Source: Bacteroidales bacterium
GTDB taxonomy: Bacteria > Bacteroidota > Bacteroidia > Bacteroidales > P3
Direction of reading: 5' to 3'
Assembly (NCBI GenBank): GCA_031286005.1
Contig: JAITVC010000306.1
Coordinates: forward strand, 1 to 6,307
Length of the DNA: 6,307 nt
The translations under genes were made by a program, and so were the position numbers. This document shows, in pieces, positions 1 to 5,105 of this stretch (the first letter of the stretch is position 1; each line of letters opens with the position of its first letter). The notes beneath the pieces were generated by a model. It saw only the letters and a program-made list of their open reading frames with translations, did no database searches and was not told the origin of the DNA.

Positions 1-464
1 CGATCAGCGATTTTTGACACTTTTATTGCATTTGTTATAGATTTGCTATATCGACTAATAATTTTAGAAATCGGCACGTCATGCCCACCTTTTAAAACAC
101 GCGTTGCAACTCTAAAGGCATTAATTTGTGGGGAATTTGTACAAACGAAAAACAGCCGCACAAAATAACCTTTTTGTTTGGCATCAACAATAAAATCAAC
201 TTTCTCAGGCGAAGACAAAACGGTTTCAAAAATCAAACTTTCATTTTTGGCGATACACTTTTCGCGTTGTTTCTGGGCGAAAGCAACTGCTTTATGGACA
301 GCTTCAAGAGAATTCCAATCTCCAAATTTTTTTTGTGCAATCTCATCGGGATTAATGTACACACAAGATTCTGTCCACTCGTGCTTCAAAATTTTAGATG
401 TGATAGATGTCTTTCCAGAGCCGTTAGGACCTGCTATCACAATGAGAACAGGTTTTCTTTCCAT
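1..464 (-). CDS. Zeta-toxin-like P-loop kinase/ATPase, 3' end cut off by window edge
   Basis: The minus-strand reading frame opens at ATG 464-462 and stays open to position 1, giving 154 complete codons. The protein begins MERKPVLIVIAGPNGSGKTS, a hydrophobic beta strand followed by a Walker A P-loop (GPNGSGKT, residues 12-19). It continues with YINPDEIA (36-43), FETVLSSPEK (79-88) and GGHDVPISKIISRY (126-139). This motif order is typical of the zeta-toxin/AAA_33 family (COG4185-like predicted ATPases). Classical zeta toxins phosphorylate UDP-N-acetylglucosamine and poison cell-wall synthesis. Whether this relative uses that substrate cannot be seen. The start is fixed by a one-base TAATG overlap with the upstream 55-codon gene, which suggests translational coupling and a toxin-antitoxin arrangement. 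The C-terminus lies outside the window, so intactness is unknown. Family assignment is strong; the toxin role is an inference from synteny. Confidence 0.85.
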   Translation of the reverse strand, partial: MERKPVLIVIAGPNGSGKTSITSKILKHEWTESCVYINPDEIAQKKFGDWNSLEAVHKAVAFAQKQREKCIAKNESLIFETVLSSPEKVDFIVDAKQKGYFVRLFFVCTNSPQINAFRVATRVLKGGHDVPISKIISRYSKSITNAIKVSKIAD

Positions 465-631
465 TATTTGCACTCCTGTTTGATTTGTTTAGTTATTTCG
501 CTAAAAAAACGTTCTTTGGCAATTTTAGACGTTTCTCGTGCATCAATAGCTACTTCTTTCATAATAAGTGAAAGTTCTCGTAAAGAAGGCTCTTTTAGCG
601 ATACAAAGCGATACGTTGATTTGCGTTGCAT
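464..631 (-). CDS. Small protein upstream of the zeta-like kinase, putative antitoxin/partner
   Basis: This 55-residue protein starts MQRKSTYRFVSLKEPSLREL and is rich in charged residues (Lys, Glu, Arg), with a helical-looking C-terminal half. It has no signal peptide or membrane segment. The same frame has an ATG at 688, but a -7 promoter element (647-654) lies between the two ATGs, so a transcript from it could only use ATG 631. No Shine-Dalgarno is visible; the ATG follows an A/T-rich leader of roughly ten bases. The stop codon shares one base with the next gene's ATG (TAATG), so the two genes are almost certainly co-transcribed. I do not recognise a named family. Small ORFs immediately upstream of zeta-like kinases are commonly their antitoxin or partner, and that is the inferred role here. 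Confidence 0.7.
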   Translation of the reverse strand: MQRKSTYRFVSLKEPSLRELSLIMKEVAIDARETSKIAKERFFSEITKQIKQECK

Positions 632-646
632 AATTGCTTTTTTCTG

Positions 647-677
647 CAAAGATACGAAAAAATTATGAACGCAGCAA
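647..677 (-). promoter_or_regulatory. Bacteroidota-type promoter of the toxin-like cassette
   Basis: Read on the minus strand, a TTG (677-675) is followed after 20 bases by TATCTTTG (654-647). This fits the Bacteroidota sigma-ABfr consensus (TTG near -33, TAnnTTTG at -7). The predicted transcription start is near 641-640, leaving a leader of about ten bases before ATG 631. The -7 element is inside one arm of the inverted repeat described separately. Confidence 0.7.
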
Positions 678-743
678 GACCTTAACAAAGTTAATTATAC
701 TCATCAATTCAAAATTCATAACCCCTAAATCATAATTTTTTCG

Positions 744-751
744 TATCTTTG
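744..751 (+). promoter_or_regulatory. -7 element of the glnS promoter
   Basis: TATCTTTG matches the Bacteroidota -7 consensus TAnnTTTG exactly. The expected -33 TTG about 20 bases upstream is not present (the sequence there is ACC), so only the -7 box is supported. Transcription would start near 757 and give a leader of about 28 bases before ATG 785. Confidence 0.65.
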
Positions 752-784
752 CACCTCTTAATTCACAAATTATAATTGACTGCT

Positions 785-2431
785 ATGGACGAAAAATCTC
801 TGAATTTTATTGAAGAAATCATCGAAGCCGACCTTAAATCCGGCAAACATAACACCATCCAAACCCGTTTCCCACCTGAGCCTAACGGCTATCTGCATAT
901 CGGACATGCAAAATCAATTTGCTTGAATTTCGGTTTGGCCGAAAAATACAACGGACGTTGCAACTTGCGTTTCGACGATACAAACCCAACAAAAGAAGAT
1001 GTGGAATATGTAGATTCCATTCGTGAAGACGTGAAATGGCTCGGTTTTCAATGGGCCGAAGAACATTTTGCTTCGGATTATTTCCAACAACTTTACGATT
1101 GGGCTGTGCAACTCATCAAAGACGGCAAAGCCTACGTGTGCGAACTCACACAAGAACAAATTAGCGAATATCGCGGCACGCCAACCAAACCGGGCATCGA
1201 AAGCCCATACCGCAATCGCTCCATTGAGGAAAACTTGGATTTATTCCAACGTATGAAAAACGGCGAATTTCCAGACGGCGCAAAAGTTTTGCGTGCCAAA
1301 ATTGATATGGCTTCGCCGATTATGCAATTCCGCGACCCGATTATGTACCGCATTTTGCACAGCGAACATCACCGCACGGGCAACACGTGGTGCATCTACC
1401 CGATGTACGATTATGCGCATGGCGAGAGCGATTCCATTGAGAAAATCACACACTCAATTTGCACGCTCGAATTTGACGTACACCGTCCGCTCTACGATTG
1501 GTTTATCCAAAACTTAAACATTTTCCCATCGCATCAATACGAATTTGCACGCCTCAACATCAATTATACCATAATGAGCAAGCGCAAATTGTTGCAATTG
1601 GTCAAAGACAATCATGTTTCGGGTTGGGACGATCCGCGAATGCCCACCATCTGCGGACTTCGCCGAAGGGGCTACACGCCTGCATCATTGCGCTTGTTTG
1701 CCGAAAAAATCGGTGTGGCCAAACGCGACAATGTGATTGACATGAGCCTTTTGGAATGGTGTGTTCGGGAGGATTTGAACAAAACCGCACAACGTGTGAT
1801 GGCCGTACTAAATCCTCTGAAAGTTGTCATTACCAACTATCCCGAAGGACAATCCGAAGAATTGGATGCCGTAAACAATCCCGAAAATCCGGATGCAGGC
1901 ACACGCAAAGTACCGTTTTCACGCGAGTTGTATATCGAGCGTGAGGATTTTATGGAAGTGCCCGAAAAGAAGTTTTTCCGCTTGGCGCCCGGCGTTGAAG
2001 TGCGGTTGCGTTATGCCTATTACATCACGTGCAACGAGGTTATCAAAGACGAAAACGGAAACATCATCGAGTTGCGCTGCACCTACGACCCGCAAACCAA
2101 AGGTGGCGGTTCGCCCGATGGCCGCAAAGTAAAGGCCACCCTGCATTGGGTTTCGGCCAATCATGCCGTAGATGCCGAAGTGCGATTATTCGACCGTCTT
2201 TTTGCCGATGCCGACCCCGAAAACGTTGAAGAACCCAAAACATTCCTCGACAACATCAACAAAAATTCCCTGCAAGTTCTCTCAAACTGCAAGATTGAAC
2301 CCTTTATAAAAACCACCAAACCGTTAGACCATTTCCAATTTGAACGGCTCGGCTATTTCACAACCGACCAAGACAGCACACCCGGTCAATTGGTATTCAA
2401 CCGCACCGTTTCGTTGAAAGATTCTAAATAG
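785..2431 (+). CDS. glnS: Glutaminyl-tRNA synthetase (EC 6.1.1.18)
   Basis: This cytoplasmic class I aminoacyl-tRNA synthetase charges tRNA-Gln with glutamine using ATP. The 548-residue product is full length for bacterial GlnRS (the E. coli enzyme is about 554). The catalytic Rossmann fold carries [16 protein letters not shown], with HIGH at residues 38-41. The second signature appears as IMSKRKL (MSK at 264-266), followed by the family-specific GWDDPRMPT (DDPRM at 282-286). [13 protein letters not shown] (about 227-239) and RFDDTNP (about 62-68) are also diagnostic. The C-terminal part (about 337-548) is the anticodon-binding beta-barrel region and includes [17 protein letters not shown]. 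The open frame extends to a TTG at 776, but ATG 785 is preferred because it is a standard codon and starts just ahead of conserved sequence. No Shine-Dalgarno is visible, as expected in Bacteroidota. The gene is monocistronic, with its own promoter box and terminator. Confidence 0.98.
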   Translation: MDEKSLNFIEEIIEADLKSGKHNTIQTRFPPEPNGYLHIGHAKSICLNFGLAEKYNGRCNLRFDDTNPTKEDVEYVDSIREDVKWLGFQWAEEHFASDYFQQLYDWAVQLIKDGKAYVCELTQEQISEYRGTPTKPGIESPYRNRSIEENLDLFQRMKNGEFPDGAKVLRAKIDMASPIMQFRDPIMYRILHSEHHRTGNTWCIYPMYDYAHGESDSIEKITHSICTLEFDVHRPLYDWFIQNLNIFPSHQYEFARLNINYTIMSKRKLLQLVKDNHVSGWDDPRMPTICGLRRRGYTPASLRLFAEKIGVAKRDNVIDMSLLEWCVREDLNKTAQRVMAVLNPLKVVITNYPEGQSEELDAVNNPENPDAGTRKVPFSRELYIEREDFMEVPEKKFFRLAPGVEVRLRYAYYITCNEVIKDENGNIIELRCTYDPQTKGGGSPDGRKVKATLHWVSANHAVDAEVRLFDRLFADADPENVEEPKTFLDNINKNSLQVLSNCKIEPFIKTTKPLDHFQFERLGYFTTDQDSTPGQLVFNRTVSLKDSK

Positions 2432-2434
2432 GAG

Positions 2435-2467
2435 AAAAGGATGGCGACAAAGTCGCCATCCTTTTTT
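2435..2467 (+). terminator. Rho-independent terminator of glnS
   Basis: A perfect 14-bp stem (2435-2448 with 2452-2465, core GGATGGCGAC / GTCGCCATCC) closes a 3-base AAA loop and runs into a T-tract (2462-2467). It starts four bases after the glnS stop codon. The A-run on the left side could give weak activity in the other direction. Confidence 0.93.
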
Positions 2468-2487
2468 CATTCCCTCTCATCACCCGC

Positions 2488-2528
2488 CCGTCATGTCGAG
2501 CGAAACAAAGTGAAGCCGAAACATCCCC
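2488..2528. repeat. Possible dispersed intergenic repeat of the CATGTCGAGCG...GAAACATC type
   Basis: Between the two convergent terminators lies a segment beginning CCGTCATGTCGAGCGAAA and ending GCCGAAACATCCCC. It resembles short palindrome-like intergenic repeats that I recall from Bacteroidota genomes, in which ATGTCGAGCG faces an imperfect complement (CGAAACAT here). Only one copy is in the window, so repetitiveness cannot be shown. It otherwise contains no gene or regulatory signal. Confidence 0.3.
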
Positions 2529-2535
2529 TTGCTAT

Positions 2536-2566
2536 AAAAAAAGAGCGGCGTTTCATAACGCCGCTC
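2536..2566 (-). terminator. Rho-independent terminator of the secreted-protein gene
   Basis: On the minus strand a perfect 10-bp GC-rich stem, GAGCGGCGTT / AACGCCGCTC (2566-2557 with 2552-2543), with a 4-base loop runs into a 7-base T-tract (2542-2536). It begins eight bases after the stop codon of the minus-strand gene, and faces the glnS terminator. Confidence 0.92.
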
Positions 2567-2574
2567 AACAAGGA

Positions 2575-3165
2575 TTATAAATCGTCCATTGCAGCGTCTT
2601 TCATTTTATCGCCATTAATTTTGTCATAATAGGATAACCTCACAAAACAACTCGTTATGTCGCCGCGTATTGACAATTCTATGCTACCTTTTTCTGTTTC
2701 GTAAATTGCGTAATATTTACATTGGTCTAATTGAACCGAAGCCATTTTAGAGCCATCATCTTTTGGTTCCGAATAAGAATCAAACTCTTCTACACTTTCC
2801 AACGGTTCACCATATTTCTCTGTTAACATTTCTTTTAATGAAAAGTAATTAGACGCAAGGGATGACCAAGTATCACATTCAGGAAATATCACAGTGACAT
2901 TACTGACCAAGTTTTTCGGTTTAAGAGTTACTACTCCAACTGTACAGTTTTTGTATCCTGCAAAGTCGCCTTGTAACAATGCAAATCCATCTTCTGTTCC
3001 CACGTGGGTAAAACCCTGTTGTTTCATCTTTGTTACATACTCACTAAGCGTGCCATTAATAGGAACGCCTTTAAATGTAAGGTGTTCTAACGAGTTTCCA
3101 TTCGATTGAGCAAACGAAGTCATTGCAATTAATGCAATAACAAGCAAAATTAATATCTTTTTCAT
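2575..3165 (-). CDS. Secreted protein of unknown function
   Basis: The product is 196 residues. The N-terminus, MKKILILLVIALIAMTSFAQ, is a classic Sec signal peptide with a Lys-Lys n-region, a hydrophobic core (4-15) and a likely signal peptidase I site after Ala19. There is no lipobox cysteine, so a periplasmic or exported soluble protein of about 177 residues is expected. The mature part has HLTFKGVPINGTLSEYV (28-44), a KMKQQGF helix, and SLKEMLTEKYGEP (109-121). This style recurs in small secreted Bacteroidales proteins, but I cannot name the domain. Four cysteines (74, 97, 149, 173) could form two disulfides. A negatively charged tail follows. It is transcribed alone from a promoter box near 3225, has a leader of about 50 bases, and ends at its own terminator. 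Coding status is strong; function is unknown. Confidence 0.9.
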   Translation of the reverse strand: MKKILILLVIALIAMTSFAQSNGNSLEHLTFKGVPINGTLSEYVTKMKQQGFTHVGTEDGFALLQGDFAGYKNCTVGVVTLKPKNLVSNVTVIFPECDTWSSLASNYFSLKEMLTEKYGEPLESVEEFDSYSEPKDDGSKMASVQLDQCKYYAIYETEKGSIELSIRGDITSCFVRLSYYDKINGDKMKDAAMDDL

Positions 3166-3221
3166 GTTACAATTATTTTATATCCTTTCGGACGTTTATA
3201 TTTATCTATAATATTGTTTTG

Positions 3222-3229
3222 CAAAGATA
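3222..3229 (-). promoter_or_regulatory. -7 element of the secreted-protein gene
   Basis: TATCTTTG on the minus strand (3229-3222) is an exact match to the Bacteroidota -7 consensus and is preceded by a TTTTTTG run. No clear -33 TTG lies at the expected distance. Transcription would start near 3215, leaving an AT-rich leader of about 50 bases before ATG 3165. Confidence 0.65.
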
Positions 3230-3269
3230 CAAAAAAGAATTGAATTGTATATGTTTTTGATTATTGTAA

Positions 3270-3299
3270 TGTAGGGGTCGAAAATATTCGACCCCTACA
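3270..3299. repeat. 13-bp-stem palindrome overlapping the end of a gene remnant
   Basis: TGTAGGGGTCGAA (3270-3282) pairs perfectly with 3287-3299 around a 4-base AATA loop. There is no T-tract on either side, so it is not a canonical terminator. The form GTAGGGG-CGAA...TTCG-CCCCTAC resembles dispersed palindromes that I recall from Bacteroidota intergenic regions. The TAG stop of the minus-strand remnant (3297-3295) is formed by its right arm, suggesting insertion at, or recombination with, the gene's 3' end. Confidence 0.75.
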
Positions 3300-3435
3300 A
3301 TGATAATTCCGTTTCCTCTTTCTTCTTCGCCGCAGCGATGCCCTTGCGTTGCGCGAGGGTGTTGTTGTATTTCTCGATGATGGGGTTGAAGGCCGTCATC
3401 ATGTCGTTGGCAAAAACATCGTCGGGCAGATTCAT
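3295..3435 (-). pseudogene. 46-codon 3' remnant of an unidentified gene, abutting the repeat array
   Basis: From ATG 3435 to TAG 3295 the minus strand encodes MNLPDDVFANDMMTAFNPII and then a Lys/Glu-rich tail ending KKKEETELSL. Codon choice is coding-like and GC-biased (GCC, AAC, ATC, GAG, CTC), similar to kbl, and unlike the repeat DNA just upstream. The peptide looks like the C-terminal helix and charged tail of a larger protein. I suspect a DUF6261-like Bacteroidales protein, but only from general resemblance. The frame continues upstream through the array (open to at least 3624) with peptide of repetitive, non-globular character, and no start signal or promoter is visible. I interpret this as the surviving 3' end of a gene whose body was lost or replaced by the array. 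A genuine small gene or an array-fused ORF remains possible. Confidence 0.45.
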
Positions 3436-3436
3436 C

Positions 3437-3720
3437 GGAAAGGGACTCCGAGGCCAAAAAACAGGTTTCCCCTGTTGGGGAAAGGCGCTTTTCTGCCAAA
3501 ATGTCAGTTTCCCCACAAGGGGAAAGATATTTTGAGGCCAAAAGTGGGTATCCCCTCTTGGGGAGAGGCGCTTTTCTGCCAAAATGTCAGTTTCCCCACA
3601 AGGGGAAAGATGTTTTGAGGCCAAAAGTGGGTATCCCCTCTTGGGGAGAGGTATTTTTCTGACAAAATGTCAGTTTCCCCGAAAGGGGACACCTGTTTCG
3701 AGGTCAAAAAGTCTGTTTCG
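3437..3720. repeat. Tandem array of 83-84 bp units, each with two small hairpins
   Basis: The motif GAGGCCAAAA or its variant GAGGTCAAAA recurs at 3450, 3534, 3617 and 3700, giving periods of 84, 83 and 83 bp: three full units plus a partial one, with a degenerate start near 3437. Each unit is two related half-units of 41-42 bp sharing the pattern CCAAAA...TCCCC-nnnn-GGGGA...TTTT. Six hairpins result, with stems of 5-7 bp and 4-base loops: 3466-3483, 3508-3525, 3551-3564, 3591-3608, 3634-3647 and 3676-3689. Loops on the plus strand are TGTT, ACAA, TCTT, ACAA, TCTT and GAAA. There are no unique spacers, so it is not CRISPR. It lies just downstream of the kbl stop. Several reading frames are open across it, but the period is not a multiple of three for most units, arguing against a repeat protein. 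Confidence 0.85.
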
Positions 3721-3741
3721 TGGTTATGTTTCGCCGGTTTT

Positions 3742-4932
3742 TTATTTTACCACCCCAAGTTCCCGTCCCACTTTCGTGAACGCTGCAATCGCTTTGTCCA
3801 GATGCTCGCGAGAATGCGCTGCCGACAACTGCACACGGATGCGGGCTTGGTCTTTCGGCACAACGGGATAGAAAAATCCGGTTACATAAATGCCTTCGTC
3901 CAAAAGTTTCGTAGCCATTTGTTGCGAAAGTTTGGCATCATACAGCATCACTGCGCAGATGGCGGATTGCGTGGGTTTGATGTCGAAACCTGCGGCGGTC
4001 ATTTTTTCGTAGAAATAGGCTGTGTTTTCGTGCAAACGGTCTTGCAATTCGTTAGTGGCCGACACCATGTCGAACATCGCAACGCCTGCAGCCGCCACCA
4101 TCGGCGGAATTGAGTTTGAGAACAAATACGGACGCGAACGTTGGCGAAGCATGTCGATGATTTCTTTCTTTCCTGTGGTGAAACCGCCAATTGCGCCGCC
4201 AAAAGCCTTTCCAAGCGTTCCCGTGATGATGTCGATTTTGCCCCAACAGTTGAATTGTTCGCTTACTCCACGACCGGTTTTGCCCACAACTCCCGCCGAG
4301 TGGCTCTCGTCTACCATCACCAACGCATTGTATTTTTCGGCCAAAGCCGTGATTTTATCCAACGGCGCCACATTGCCGTCCATTGAGAACACACCGTCGG
4401 TTACGATGATGCGGTAACGTTGCGCTTGTGCTTCTTTCAGGCAGTTTTCCAACTCGTCCATGTTCGCATTAGCGTAGCGATAACGTTTCGCTTTGCACAG
4501 GCGCACACCGTCGATGATAGATGCATGGTTGAGCGCATCCGAAATAATCGCATCTTCTTCGCCAAACAACGGCTCGAAAACACCGCCGTTGGCATCAAAG
4601 CAAGCGGCATAAAGGATGGCATCTTCCATTTTGAAGAACTCGGAAATCTTTGCTTCCAATGTTTTGTGCAAATCCTGCGTGCCGCAGATGAAGCGCACGG
4701 ACGACATGCCGTAGCCACGTTCGTCAAGGGCTTTTTTGGCGGCATCAATCAACTTCGGATTATCGGATAATCCCAAATAGTTGTTGGCACAGAAGTTCAA
4801 CACAGATTGTCCGCTGTTCACTTTGATTTCAGCGGTTTGTGGCGATACGATGATACGCTCTTTTTTGTAAAGGCCTGCGGCTTCGATGCCAGCCAATTCG
4901 TCTTGTAAGAATTTTTGATAGGTTCCTAACAT
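3742..4932 (-). CDS. kbl: Glycine C-acetyltransferase (2-amino-3-ketobutyrate CoA ligase, EC 2.3.1.29)
   Basis: This PLP-dependent alpha-oxoamine synthase interconverts 2-amino-3-oxobutyrate plus CoA with glycine plus acetyl-CoA, the second step of threonine breakdown via threonine dehydrogenase. The 396 residues match the usual length (E. coli Kbl is about 398). The PLP lysine is K242 in ITGTLGKAFGGAIGG. VMVDESHSAG (205-214) holds the cofactor-binding Asp208 and His211. SDALNHASIIDG (131-142) contains the ring-stacking His136. NFCANNYLGLSDNP (46-59) and the GMSSVRFICGTQ segment (75-86) are typical of Kbl and separate it from KBL-like 8-amino-7-oxononanoate synthase. ATG 4932 gives the family N-terminus MLGTYQKFLQDEL. 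No obvious Shine-Dalgarno or clear promoter is seen in the AT-rich upstream spacer. No threonine dehydrogenase gene is adjacent within the window. No classic terminator follows the stop; the hairpin array starts about 20 bases beyond. Confidence 0.97.
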   Translation of the reverse strand: MLGTYQKFLQDELAGIEAAGLYKKERIIVSPQTAEIKVNSGQSVLNFCANNYLGLSDNPKLIDAAKKALDERGYGMSSVRFICGTQDLHKTLEAKISEFFKMEDAILYAACFDANGGVFEPLFGEEDAIISDALNHASIIDGVRLCKAKRYRYANANMDELENCLKEAQAQRYRIIVTDGVFSMDGNVAPLDKITALAEKYNALVMVDESHSAGVVGKTGRGVSEQFNCWGKIDIITGTLGKAFGGAIGGFTTGKKEIIDMLRQRSRPYLFSNSIPPMVAAAGVAMFDMVSATNELQDRLHENTAYFYEKMTAAGFDIKPTQSAICAVMLYDAKLSQQMATKLLDEGIYVTGFFYPVVPKDQARIRVQLSAAHSREHLDKAIAAFTKVGRELGVVK

Positions 4933-5105
4933 GATTTAAAGTTTGTAAAATTTGTAAAGTATGAATAATTCTGAATAGTATATTTGATTTTTCTTTTAAT
5001 AATTTTTGAAATCTTTTAATTAAATAAATTCTTGAAATTTCATGATTATTAGGCTATTATTATTATTATTTTAATAATATAGTTAATATCTTTTTAATAA
5101 CTTTT
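4933..5105. other. AT-rich intergenic spacer with ATT microsatellite
   Basis: This 173-base spacer between the minus-strand regulator and kbl is strikingly A/T-rich. It contains a TAT/ATT triplet run (5055-5070) that, with the flanking AATAATAT, could fold into a weak all-AT hairpin. It must contain the kbl promoter unless kbl is read through from the regulator, but I see no confident TAnnTTTG element; TACTTTAC near 4950 on the minus strand is the closest. No ORF or GC-rich terminator is present. Confidence 0.6.

Larger units (their letters stand above)
645..753. repeat. 24-base perfect inverted repeat embracing two divergent promoters
   Basis: Positions 645-668 and 730-753 are exact reverse complements over 24 bases, separated by 61 bases. 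Each arm contains, in the direction of its own gene, an ATAATTTTTTCG stretch followed by the -7 box TATCTTTG. The homology stops at 644/754 and 669/729. The spacer also holds a small dyad, TTAAC-AAA-GTTAA (682-694). The arms could be a shared operator or strong promoter core, or the ends of an invertible or inserted segment. Confidence 0.8.

Noticed and set aside
126..668. 180-codon plus-strand open frame
   Set aside because: It lies antisense to the zeta-like kinase and the small upstream gene, both of which show clear family motifs or coupling. Its own translation has no recognisable motif and crosses the promoter element.
632..688. N-terminal extension of the small partner protein to ATG 688
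   Set aside because: A TTG-20-TATCTTTG promoter lies inside this extension, so the transcript should start downstream of it; the extension peptide is cysteine/phenylalanine-rich and unlike the rest.
776..784. TTG at 776 as the glnS start
   Set aside because: It would add only three residues (MTA) ahead of a standard ATG at 785 and has no ribosome binding site to favour it.
3659..3673. CTGACA-AAA-TGTCAG dyad as a separate operator
   Set aside because: It is one variant of the repeat half-unit; the equivalent positions in other units read CTGCCA and break the symmetry, so there is no sign of conservation as an operator.
3437..3720. CRISPR array
   Set aside because: The units repeat over their whole length with no unique spacers, the period is 83-84 bp, and no cas genes are in the window.
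3584..4113. Plus-strand open frames across the array and the kbl 3' end
   Set aside because: They consist of repeat translation followed by antisense of kbl, whose own frame is fully conserved. Open frames in the array reflect its low stop-codon content.
4022..4770. Overlapping open frames on both strands inside kbl
   Set aside because: All overlap the complete kbl reading frame, which carries every catalytic motif; none shows independent motifs.
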